Positions 11,701 to 22,100 of a stretch of 64,000 nucleotides of DNA are shown piece by piece. The position numbers and the translations under genes were made by a program. The notes beneath the pieces are model-generated. The model saw nothing but the letters and a program-made list of their open reading frames with translations. It did not search any database and had not been told where the DNA came from. Where the stretch lies: NCBI GenBank assembly GCA_016858145.1, contig JAEHOE010000095.1, forward strand, positions 248,001 through 312,000, given 5' to 3'. The stretch's first letter is position 1. Each line of letters begins with the position of its first letter. This DNA is from Edaphochlamys debaryana. Taxonomy: Eukaryota; Chlorophyta; Chlorophyceae; Chlamydomonadales.

Positions 11701-14700
11701 TCACCGTCGGGCCCGATCGTGCCCTCGAGCGCCTCCCAATCCGGGTCCGTCTCGACCGTCTGTCCCGCCGCGCTGCGCTCCCGGAGCCTGGTCGTGCCCC
11801 CGACGCCGGACCGCAACAGCCCCGCCGGGGCCGGCGTGGGCATCTCGGTGCTGGGCCTGGCGGCCGGCGGCGCCGGGACCGGGCCCGGCGGCGTGTGGCC
11901 GTACGGCAGGTATGCGGCGGAGCGGTACGGCAGCAGCCGCGGCTGGAACAGCGGCTCGACGGCGTCCACGGCCCTGGCGGCGCCGCCCTCGGCCATGTCG
12001 TCCTCCCTGGCCGCCGCCCACGCCCAAGCAGACGCGGCCGCGGCCGCGAACGCGGCCGCCCACGCCCACGCCAGCATGGCCACCTCCCCGCCCCTGAACC
12101 CCGCGCTGAACCCGTTGCAGCTGCAACAGCAGCTGGGCTCGTCGTTGCCGCGCGGTCTGCACAGATTGAGGCGCCAAAGCCACGCCGACGCACTCCTGGC
12201 AAACACGCACGACACGGCGACCCTCGAGCCCGCGCTCGAGGGCTCCCACGAGGGCGGCGACGAGGCTGCTGACGTGTTCGACGAGCCTGGGCCCGGGTTT
12301 GGGCCCGGCTTTGGGCCTGGGCTCGCGCCGATGCTGCCCTCGTTCCGGCGCGGATCGTCGCTGCCGCCGCTGCCGGCGTCTATGATGGGGCAGTCGCGGC
12401 GGTTCGATGCGGTGAGCGAGGTTGAGCCGGCGGTTGAGGCGGGCGTGTGCGAAGGCATCGAGACGTGGCACCACCTGAACGAGGTGAGCCGGGGGTGGGG
12501 GCAACGCAGGGGCGCAAAGCGGGGCAGGGTTCAGGCGAAAGGGATCGGGACACTGGTAACAGGGGTCAGGGCCGCGGCTGATTGCTGGGCGGGGCGGTGC
12601 AGGGCGGGGCGGAGCTGGGGGCTGGGGGGCATGGGAGGCCAAGATCAACCGAATGGGGACTGCAACAGCGTCAGGGTTCACCCAGGAAGGGCAGGGGGGC
12701 CGGTGCCAACGGCGCTTGGACCGCTGACGAGGATACTGCCCATCACCCCCGCCTTGCCCCCGCCCTAACCCCACACCTTTCCCCCCAACACGCAGAATCC
12801 GAGCGTTTCGATGCCCTTCTCAATACACCACAGCCGCTCTCACAACACGGCAGGGGCGTCTGGCGTGTTGGGCCTTTCCATGGCGGGCCCCATCGCGGGC
12901 CTCGCAGCGGCAGCGCTCCCCTCCGAGCCCTACACGGATAGGCCCTCGGGCCACCTCCCGTCCTCCAGCTACCTACACCACATGGGCTTAGGCCTCCCGG
13001 CCTTCGGCATGCAGCCCCCCTACTTCCCCAGCCGATCGGGCCGCAGCAGCTTTGGCGCACGGAGCTCCTTCAATACGCGCAGCTCCTTTGCCAGGAGCTC
13101 CTTTGCCCGCAGCTCCTTCAACGCGCACGGCAGCTTTGCACGGAGTTCCTTTGCGCGCAGCAGCTTTGGCGGCGGGCGCAGCACAGGCATCCGCAACCTG
13201 GTCGAAACGCTGCAGCGGGCGGTCAACGAAGCCGCTCGCATGCGACCCAGCGACTCCAAACGGCACGCGCTCACCTTCACCGGAGGCTGGGGCTCGCCGC
13301 CCCCGGGCCTTCACATCGAACCCAACTTCACGGTAGCGGCCGACACGGGCGGCGGCGGCGGTGGCGGTGGCGGAGGCGCTGCCGGGCCCGGACCGATGGT
13401 CGGCGGCGGGTGGACCGTTGCCGCGCTGCTCCGTGCCCAGTGGTCCTCCCACCAGCCTCTGAACGCGGCGACGGCGGCCGCGGCCCTGGCGGCGGCGGAG
13501 CCCGCCGCTGGGGCCCCGGCGTCCGGCGGGAATGCGGTGGAGGGGCCCCGTAGCGGTCCCGTCAGCGGCCCCGTCAGCGGCCCCACGAGCGGCGGCTTCA
13601 GGACCCTCAGCGGCCCGCCCGGGCCCTACAGCGGGCCCCGCACCGCCAGCTCTGCCGCCGTCGCCGGCCCCTTCCTCACCCTGAACGCGCTGCGACACGC
13701 CGCGGCCGCGAGCGCTCTGGGCCCCGACGATGGCCCCAACAGCTCCGGAACCCACGCCGGCGGCGGCACGCCCGCCACGCCCGGCGGCCCGGCGGCGCTC
13801 TCCACGCCCACCGCCGCCGCCGTGTCGACGCCCACCGCCGCCGAAAAGGCCGGCTCTTCCGCCGCCGCCGCGGCTTCCGTGGTGGCGTTCCGGGGCCTGC
13901 GCGTTCGCGCCGGACTGTCCTGCGGAGTCCAGTCCGAGACCGACATTGTACGGGACACGCACAACGGCCGTACGCAGTACAGCGGCACGTGCATGCGCGT
14001 GGCTCGGCTGGTGTCTGACGCGGCGCTCGGGGGTATGGTGTTGCTGTCCGAGTGCGCCAAGGATCAGCTGGAGGCGGAGGCGGCGGAGTGGCAGGGGCTG
14101 GTGCGGCGCCACGCGCCCATCACGCTGTGGATGGGGCTGCACCGCCTCGCGCCCGACCTGGCGCCCGTGCACCTGTACCAGGTGGGCGGTTGGCGGTTGT
14201 CAGTTGGGGTTGGTTGGGGCAGAGTGCGGGGGTGGGCGGGGAGGAGAGTGGGTGTGCGTAGGAGAGTGGGTGCGGGCAAGGGGTGGCGGCTCTGAGGAGG
14301 CGCCAGCGCCGACAAACCCACGACGCTCTGACCCGCGCCCGCGTTCCCGGCCCATCTCCCCCAAAGCCCAACTCCCAACCGTCAACTCCCAACTCCCAAC
14401 CGTCAACTCCCAACTCCCAACCGTCAACTCCCAACTCCCAACCGCAGGTCATGCTCGAGTCGCTCATCGCTCGCCTGGCGCTCCTGCAGCGCCCCCTCCG
14501 CACCATCGGCCCGGAGCGCCCCCTCGCGGGCGTGCTCCCCGCCCCCGCCTTTCTGGGGGCCGCCGCCCGCATCTGCATCAGCGGCGCTGCCACCCTGCTG
14601 GCGTGGGACGCCAAGGTCGTGACAGAGGCCCTGGAGCTGTTCCACGGGGTTCTCTTGGAGGAGCTCAGGAGATACGAGGGACGGGTGTACGTTCTCGAGG

Positions 14701-16957
14701 GGGCGCAGGGTCTGCTTGGGGGTGGAGGCGGCGGCAAGGGCGCGTGCCCGGCCTCGTGTAAGGACGCGTGTGGAGCCGGGGTTGGGGTAAGCAGCGGCGC
14801 GGGGCCGCGGCCCTTCAAGAACCCCAGCAGCGGCCTGTTGGGCTCCTCCCGGCTTCGCCCCAGCAGCGGCGGCGACTCTCGGACCGCGCCCCCCGCATCC
14901 GCATCCGCTGCCGTACCGTCCGGTACGGCGTCCGTGTCCATCACCACATCCGGGGGCGACCGGCCCACGTGGACGCTCAACACCGCCCGGATCCCGTCTG
15001 GGTCTGGCGAGCGCACGCTGAGCGTGGTCGGGCGCAGCATCTCCCCCACGCCGGATGCGCCTGGCCGCACGCCGCGACAGGGCGCGACCGGCGGCGGGGG
15101 CGGAGGGGAAAAGGGCTGCGGGCGGCCGGGCGTGATGACGGTTGTGTTTGACAGCGTGGACGCTGCTGCCACGTGGCTCCTCCGCGTTCTGGACACCATG
15201 CCATTGCTAGACTGGTGAGAGAGGGGCTCTGGGGCTGGGGGTTTATAATGATGTCGAAGGGGACTGAGAGGTCGCGGGCGGGGAGCGAGGGCGGGCTGGG
15301 GTGGCGGGGAGGGGGACGTGGCAGGAGAGCGGTAAGGGGGATGGCTGCGGACGCACGCAGGAGGCAAGCGGGGCCGGCACATGCAGGGCATTCCGTTCAG
15401 CACCGCCTGAGGACACAACTCACCCCATGCTTGCTCTCTCCTATACACTAAGCACTTACGGCCATTGAACTGCTAGAGCACCCCCATAGATCCCGCGCTG
15501 CCCCGCCCTCGACCTCCCATGATCTTCCTCCCTTGACCTCCTGCCACCTTCCTCCCTTAGGCCCATTGAGCTCCTGGAGCACCCCCTGTGTGAGCCCATG
15601 GACCTCGAGCTGCTGCCATCGGGCGGCCCCGGCGGCGCCACGCCCTCCACCCCCACCGGCGCGCTGTCCCTCGCCGCCAGCGCCGCCGCCACCGCCGCAG
15701 CCGCAGCCGCGGCCGCCTCCCGCGGCGGCGCGCCGTCCAACCTCAACACCAACCCCGGCGCAGTCAAGAGGGGGCCCACGGTCCTGGTGGGTCGCTCCTC
15801 CCTCCGAGACCTCTTCACAGGCACTGCCAAGACCGGTCTCCGCCGCGCCATCACGGCCGCACCCCGGACCATGATCCGCCAGATCCACACGCCGGCTTCG
15901 CTCAGCGCCGGCGGCTGCAGCGAGGCGGACGGGAGCCACGCGGGCGCCGCCGGATCCGGATCTCGTCCGGCCACGGGTCCGGGCATGACCGGACCTGCGG
16001 GCGGATCCGGATCCAGCCGGACTGAGCCCGGCAGCTCGGTGGCGGGCGCCGCGGCCGGGGCCGGGGCCACGGGGGCTGGGAGGACCGGCACGGGCACGGG
16101 CACGCCACGTGGCACGCCCCGGGGCTCCCCGGCGACGCGGATGAGCCTGGGCCCGTCGTCGGAGGGCAGCGTGAGCCTGGGCCCGATAAGCGGGCCCGGC
16201 ATGGGCCCAGCCGGGGCCGGCAGCGCCGGGCCCAGCTCGGCCCCCAGCCTGCGCTTGGCCGAGCCGCCGCCGGCCCACGTGGCGGTGACCCTGGAGCTGG
16301 CGGCGGCGCCTGCGCCCGCCGCATTGGACCCACCATCCGCCACCGAGTTGGGTACCGGTAGTGGCACGCGGTCTCCCTCGCTGGGCACGGCGGCGGACTC
16401 GTCGCCCGTGCCGCCGCCGCGCTGGTACGGCTTTGGCTGCGGCGGGCGGCGGCTGTCGTTCTCGGGGCTGAGGGCGAGCGGCGTGCTGTCGTGGGGTGAC
16501 CTGAACGCGCAGCTGCCGCCCCCGGGGAGCCTGACGGGGCACCTGGTGTACAGGGGCAAGGCGTGGAGTGCGTTGGGGAAGCTGCAGGCCAAGGCACGGG
16601 TCGGCCAGGTGCGAGGGAAGGGCGTGGGCGGGCGGGGTCGCGGTGTTGGGCGGTGTCGCATCGGGTGTTGGGGCCAGGGGCAGGGCTCTGAGCACAGGCG
16701 CAAACACGTGGGCTCGGGGTCTGCTTGCACCCCTGCATCCCCTGCTTGCACGCGGCGCTGAGTCCCCTGAACAGCCTCCTGTCAACGGGGGCATTGTGGT
16801 CAACTGGTGAAGAGCAGTCTCGGCGGATGCGGACCCCCCCTAACCCACCGCGCTCTTGCACCCTCGGCCCCCTCCTCCCCAGGTGGTCACCAACTCCTCC
16901 ACGCTCGCTCAGCTCCACCCCGACGCTGCGGCTCTGGTGGTTGAGGTGGACAAGTGA
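2791..16957 (+). CDS. Receptor-like class III nucleotide cyclase with tandem cyclase domains
   Basis: Exons 2791-2946, 3627-3740, 5491-5604, 5754-5845, 6034-6161, 6382-6432, 6594-6733, 7252-7368, 7568-7723, 7902-7987, 8209-8279, 8434-8602, 8808-8975, 9210-9514, 9675-9709, 9877-10029, 10281-10408, 10649-11040, 11330-12483, 12796-14181, 14448-15214, 15561-16608, 16883-16957 join in phase to 2,334 residues. The first ATG follows an in-frame TGA at 2785. A signal peptide (CCLCLLLSAAWA) leads a ~470-residue ectodomain resembling bacterial extracellular solute-binding proteins (YDGAVRAVPL; a later SYVQSQG-type segment). A membrane span (about 566-588) is followed by an Arg-rich stop. Cyclase domain 1 has metal Asp621 (CTDIENST) and Asp664 (LTEGDSF), then ~900 low-complexity residues, then its second half (about 1605-1705, YSGTCMRVARL). 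Domain 2 (about 1740-2334) aligns with domain 1 but lacks the key residues. Expected product is cAMP or cGMP in the cytosol in response to an external ligand; activity is uncertain. Exons 1-4 are the least certain. Confidence 0.85.
3911..4035 (+). repeat. GGGTCT/GGGCCT hexanucleotide array in cyclase intron 2
   Basis: About twenty units of a hexamer, TGGGTC with TGGGCC variants toward the start, lie in the 1.75 kb second intron of the cyclase gene. All three frames are open because the unit is six bases long, which gives artificial Gly-Leu and Gly-Ser dipeptide frames. The G-triplet spacing could allow quadruplex formation on the coding strand. Confidence 0.9.
4747..4851 (+). repeat. 15-bp minisatellite in cyclase intron 2
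   Basis: Seven or so degenerate copies of a 15-bp unit, GAGCGGCCGGACAGC, sit in the same intron as the hexamer array. One frame reads as ERPDS-like pentapeptides, but there are no matching splice sites and the predicted flanking exons are already in phase without it, so I treat it as intronic. Confidence 0.8.
8670..8710 (+). repeat. Short ACTAGGCAGA repeat in cyclase intron 12
   Basis: Four imperfect copies of a 10-bp AACTAGGCAG unit lie in the 205-bp intron between exons 12 and 13, just after a small palindrome GTAAGCTTAC at 8641-8650. Confidence 0.7.
14369..14444 (+). repeat. CAACTCCCAACCGT repeat at the 3' end of cyclase intron 20
   Basis: A 21-bp unit built from CAACTCCCAAC and CAACCGT is repeated just over three times, directly ahead of the acceptor of exon 21 (CCGCAG ending at 14447). 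The 5' end of the same intron carries the complementary motif GGCGGTTGGCGGTTG directly after the donor at 14182. Confidence 0.85.
15461..15485 (+). other. Diverged copy of the start of cyclase exon 22, inside intron 21
   Basis: This stretch reads ATT GAA CTG CTA GAG CAC CCC and copies the start of exon 22 (ATT GAG CTC CTG GAG CAC CCC, from 15565), exactly 100 bp upstream of it. Both encode IELLEHP; the three differences inside those seven codons are silent. The preceding codon differs (GCC against CCC). No AG precedes the copy at the right place (ACG instead), and the frame soon diverges from the exon. Confidence 0.6.
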
Positions 16958-17826
16958 ACGGAGAAGGCTCGCCCTGAGAACGACAAAGTGGGCAGAAGGG
17001 CAGTGTGCTGCACATCGGCGGTCGCCGTGTTGGGTCTCAGGGCCCGCTTTGGCTGCGCACAGTGAACAACAGATGGGACTCCGTCCGAGTCGGATGGGAC
17101 CGTCGGTGCCGCAAGGCTCACGGATCAGCCGCCGATGCAGTGCGGCGGAGGCTTGGCGTTTGGCGAGTTGGGGCCGTTTACTCACGCCAGCAGCTTGATG
17201 AGATTCGTCAGGTCCGTTCGGGTCTAAAAGAAGAAGGCGCTACCCGGGACCAGCGTTAGTGCTGCATAATGGAGATTCGCTTCACGGTATGGGATTAGGC
17301 GCGGCTGGGTTGTGTGGCTTCGGGGGCTTTGCCTGTACATACCGTACGCATTGGCATGCCCATTGGGTTGGGCCCTGCAGGGGTGACGCCGGTAGACGGT
17401 ACGTGTGCCGCGAGTCGTACTGGAGGATCTGCGTACGGCAGATGCATTGCATTCCATGTGCATGTTCTCCCGGATCTGAGCGCCTCTCTTGGCAGGCTGC
17501 TACTGATGAGTAACGCATTAGCGTCTGCAGGCGGGCCGGGCAGAAGTACATACCGCGTTTTGGGTTTGGCGTGGCGTACATGGGATTGGGGGCGGGCGTA
17601 TGACGTAGGTTCGTGGACCGCCCTTGAAGAACGGCCTGCCTGACTTCAGAGCACGAGCGAGGCTGGGGCTTAGTACGTACGGCAGTACGGCACAAACTCC
17701 ACGAACCAAAGCAAGCGCCGGCAGGCCTTCGTGGCCCTAACCGTGCCGCTGCCCTTTGTGATCAAGATGTGTCGTGACGGGATGGCGTGGCCGATGCCAC
17801 GCATAATTGAGTTACTAAGGGCGAAG

Positions 17827-17831
17827 TGTAA
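17827..17831 (+). terminator. Candidate polyadenylation signal TGTAA for the cyclase gene
   Basis: TGTAA is the usual polyadenylation signal of Chlamydomonas-type algae. This copy lies 870 bp after the cyclase stop codon and is the first on this strand. A five-base motif is weak evidence alone. Confidence 0.4.
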
Positions 17832-18260
17832 TGGCCGCGTTGCCGAGAGTGTGAAGACTCTTGAGTGGGGCGTTTGGAATGGTGTGCGCATGTGTGGCTT
17901 TCCGGGCCCGTTGTGAGTGGCTGAAGGGAAGTAAGCTTGGGTATGGGCAGGCCGAGGTAGGGCCGAGTAGCCCGACGTACAGAAGGGTGGGACTCGGCTT
18001 GTGCATGGCCGGCTGGGGTTGAGGCGGGCAGGCGGCCTCGTCGGTGCGTTCCTCTCGACTCAGTTATCGCTGAAGATTGGTCAATACCGCTTTTGTGACT
18101 TGATGGCTTCCGCTTCGTGCACGTATGTTGCGCGCGTCGATACATCTCTGCTTTCTGATTCCTTGCTTCGCTTCAGCTTGGCCTCTTGACCGCACCCTTA
18201 CGTGGCTTTCCGACATGTTGCCACAAGTCGTGCCGTGTTCCGTGAGGCAGTGTTCCATAG

Positions 18261-18265
18261 TTACA
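18261..18265 (-). terminator. Candidate polyadenylation signal TGTAA for the FASTK/OPR-like gene
   Basis: TTACA on the plus strand gives TGTAA on the minus strand, about 890 bp after the stop codon at 19156. The spacing suits the long 3' UTRs of this group. Confidence 0.35.
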
Positions 18266-19155
18266 ACATCCCGTGATTCCTTTGTAGCTCTAGGCGAACC
18301 ATTAGTGTCTGGATCCAGGTTCCACACCTCCCTGGGAGGCCCCTGCGTGCCGCAAGGCCTCTGCCCAAGAGGCCCCTGCCCGGGAGACAGTGCAGACCGC
18401 AAGCGGGCGGTGCGTTGCCTGGTCTGGTATACGCCTGCGCGTATGCCCTGGCGATGCAGATTGATATGGGGCGGACGGCATCGTATGGCAGCCCCTGTGC
18501 ACGCCTTGCGCCCGGACTTTGACATAGAGCTGCCGCCAAGGTTCTTCCTCGGAGCATCCTGCTAGCGTGACGGGCACGGCGTGATGCTGAGCCCCTGCAC
18601 TAGGCGATTGGGTTATTCCGGTAGCCGTAGCTGTCTGGTGGTGTCAGGTGGCTGGTTGGCTTTGGAGGTGTTGGCTGTGCGGACTCTCTAGGTCATGGAG
18701 GTCCTCGGGGGTGTGTGCTGTGTGGATGTGTGTGTCTTGTGTCAGTTGTCTTGTGACCGTTGCTCCTTAGGGGCACGTCTATGGGTTGTGGGGCATTCAA
18801 ACCTCCGCACTGCCATTGATACGAGCCATTGTGGTCCTGATGGGCTGTCGGGGGTGCGGTCTGGAGGGCGGCGATATACGTGGGACTCTGGGCTATGACG
18901 GACGGGACCAGCTCCACAGCCGCGTGTAATCGCTGTGCCGTACGGACGTACTGCCTTGACGACATACGCTGGACGCGCATGTGTTGAAATGGGGTATGCG
19001 TGGCAAGGGACTGCGTCTCAATACGCTTGGCCCGAGACCCCGAAACAGCGAGCTAGGCTCGACAGCTTGGCATTCGAGCCCTCTTCACGATCGTTCAACC
19101 ATTATTAGCAGTGCCCGCATTCATAGCAACGGCAAGCAGCTCAGTGAAGTGGCGC

Positions 19156-22100
19156 TCAGGCCAGCTCCTGCCCGCTCCCAGGCGTCTGGGGCATGAACCG
19201 CCTCCGCAGGAGCTGTGCTGCCGCCCGCGTCGCCGCATGGCCCGGTCCCCGCATCCCCTCCTCGAGAACGCGCAGCCCTTGCTCCAGCTCCGCCGCCGCT
19301 GCCTGCGACAGCACCACCCCTCCGACCGGCACCCGGCCCAGCCCCGGCCCAGCGCCCAGGCCCTCCGCTGCCGCCGTCGCCGCCCCCGCCGCCGCGCCCT
19401 CCTCTGCCGCCTTGGCGGCTGTCAGCATCGCGCCTGCTACCGCAGTCACCGCGTCGGCCCTCCCCACCAACCCAAGCGCCGCCACCGTCGCCACCACCCC
19501 CGCCACCGAGTCCGCCGTCGAGTCGGACACGGGCGCGTCCTCGAATCCCTCCCCCTCCAGGTCCCCCTCCCGCAGGTCCCCTCTCCCCATCTCCAGCTCC
19601 CGCTCCGCCTCCTCTCGCTCCCTCTCCCGCTGCCTCTTGCCGCCCTTCTTCCCCCGCGCCCGGGCCCCCTCCCGCGCTGCCTCCTCCAGCGCCCGCCGCT
19701 CCCTCTCCTCCCTCACCCCCCGCTCCACCTGCCCCTGCCGCGCCGCCGCCAGCGCCTGCGCCTCGGCCCGGCTGCCCAGGGCCCGGGCCCACGCTGCCGC
19801 AGCTTCCCGCAGCTCCCCAAGCATTCCGTCCACCCCCGCCTCCGCCAGGCGCGGCTCCAGGGCTCCCGCAGCCGCGGCGGCCCGCAGCAGCTGGTGCCAG
19901 GCCTTTAGCCGCGGCGGCCGGGGGCCCGTGGGCGCTTCCGCGGGGCTGCCGCGTTCCGCTCCGAAACCGGAGCTGGGGGCATGGAGGCGGGAGGAGGAGG
20001 TGGAGGGGCTGGAGCTGGGGCCGCGTGCGTCGGGGCCACGGGGTTGCGGTTGTTTGCGGGCGCGGCTGCCGGCCGCGGCGGATGCCACGGCGTGGACCAC
20101 TGCGGCCCGGAGGAAGGAGCGTGCGGCCGCAACCGAGGGCGCCTCGTGTGCCTCGGGTGCCTCGTGTGCCTCGGGTGCCGCTTGTACCTTGGGCGTAGAG
20201 CTGCTCGCCGGTTGCTCCAGGTCCAGGTCCAGGTCCCCCTCGCGCTCCTGCCCCTGCCCCTGAAGGACTGGCGCCGTCGCTCCCGCGGGAAGCTCCGGGC
20301 CCAGGGGCTCGGCGGCGGTGGCCGTGGATGCGCCAGCACCGGAAGGATCGGGGCCGCCGCCTCGGGCCCTGCCTGGTGGCGAGCCAGCGGCCGTGACGCT
20401 GCCCGAGGCCGGGGCGGGGGGCAGCAGGCTGCTGGCGACGGACACGAGTGTTGACAGGTCTGCGGGTCGCATGGCGGGGAGGCACGGCTCCGCCGCCGCG
20501 AGCACCTGCGGGGTTCGAGGGGCCATAGTGTGGATCAGACAGGGTGGACGGTCCAACAGACGGCACACAAGGCAGGGGCAGGGGCAGGGGCAGGGGCAGG
20601 GGCAGGGGCAGGGGCCTCGTCGGTGGAAATGCCGGATCTGCTCCCACGTCGGCCTGCCCGCCCAACCGGTTGCTCTGCCCCGCCTCCCCACATGGTCTCC
20701 CGCCTGCACCCGCCCTGCCCCGTCGCGCTCTGCGCTGCCCAACCTAGCGACAACCCCTTACCCGTCCCGGCCCGCCCTGCTCGCCGCCGCGACCTCCCCA
20801 GGCCCCACCGCACCTCTGCAAGGAAGGCCTCATCCCGCACACCGGCCGCCGCCAGGGCCGCCGCCGCGCGCGCCAGGTGGCGCGGCTCCAGGTGCCTCAG
20901 CCGCGCCCGCATGCCGCTGGCCAGGGCCCTGAACAGGGCGGTGTCGGGGTGGCCCAAGCGGGAGAAGGCGTGGGCCGCATCCGCCAGCACGCTGGCGGGG
21001 AGCCCCGCCATGCCCTTGCGCACCGCGCTGCCGGCCGCCCGCAGCAGCTTGGGGCTGACGGTCAGGGGCCGCGGCCCGCGGCCCGGGGTACCAGCGGCAC
21101 CGTGCTGTGCTGCGTGCTGTGCCCCGTGCTGTGCTTCCTGGTGGGAGGCCATCTCGTCCAGGGCGCCCACGAGCGTGGTCAGCTCCGCCGGCTTGAGGCC
21201 GCGGTCCTGCAACCGCCGCCGTACCGCCTCGGACAGATCACCGTACAGCAGCTCCCGCGCCGCCTGTACCGCCGCCGCCGACCGGGACCTGCTCGCATGC
21301 GCTCCACCTCCGCCCTCTTCACGGGCACTGGCGGTGACGGCAGGGGCCGCGTCGGCGGCACTAGGCGGCGGCGCCAGGCGCGCCAGGGCCCACGTGGTCG
21401 TGACTAAGTCCTGGCCGTTGAAACGGGGCAGCTCGAGGCGTACTGCCCGTACGGTTGCGGCCAGCAGGGGCCCGTGCGTAAGGCGCGCTGAGCCGAAGGC
21501 CCACAGGACCGAGGCCAGCACGCGAGGCGGCAGGTCGGGCGCGGCAAGCGTTGCCGCCCGCGCCAACACCCGCCAAACCTCCGGCTCCGTCACCTTGGCT
21601 TGTGCCAGCCCAACCGCCAGCTTCGTTAGATCCACACCCAGGCTCGCCGCCTCGTCCTCCGCCTCTTTATCGTCACCGCGCTTTGCGCCCAACCGGCTCC
21701 GTCGACCGTAGTAGCCGTCATCTGAGTCTGAGTCGGAGCCGGCGGCGGAGGATGAGGAGGCGGCGGGCAGGCGCCTGCCAAGCTGCGGGACCGCATCGGG
21801 ATGTAGCAGCAGAGGCCGCAGCACGCCCTGCCACAGCGCCTCTGGCGGCGTGAAGCGCAGCCGCCCGCACGCCCACAGCACGTCGCCGACCTCTCGGAGG
21901 GGCAGCGGTGGTGGCGGCTGTGGACCTAAGCCGCCAGAGGAGCTAACAGGCGCTTGGCCGTCGGGCGGAACGGCAACCCTGCCCCCAGCCGCGCTGTCTC
22001 CGACGGCAGCTTGAGAACCTGAGTCGGGTGAAGGACGGGCGTGGCTCCCTGCTGTCCGGGCGTCGCTAGCCCCGAGCAGCCATTGCCAGTCCTCAGCTGA

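Larger units (their letters stand above)
16958..19155. other. Convergent 3' region between cyclase and the FASTK/OPR-like gene; no supported gene
   Basis: Two genes end facing each other across 2.2 kb. The open frames here are short and unsupported. A TGTAA at 17827-17831 on the plus strand and its counterpart on the minus strand at 18261-18265 would give each gene a 3' UTR of roughly 0.9 kb without overlap. Base composition is less GC-rich than in the flanking exons. Confidence 0.55.

Noticed and set aside
19193..20263. Long plus-strand frames antisense to the FASTK/OPR-like gene
   Set aside because: Arg/Pro/Ser composition typical of the complement of Ala/Gly-rich coding DNA, with no splice-site or domain support.
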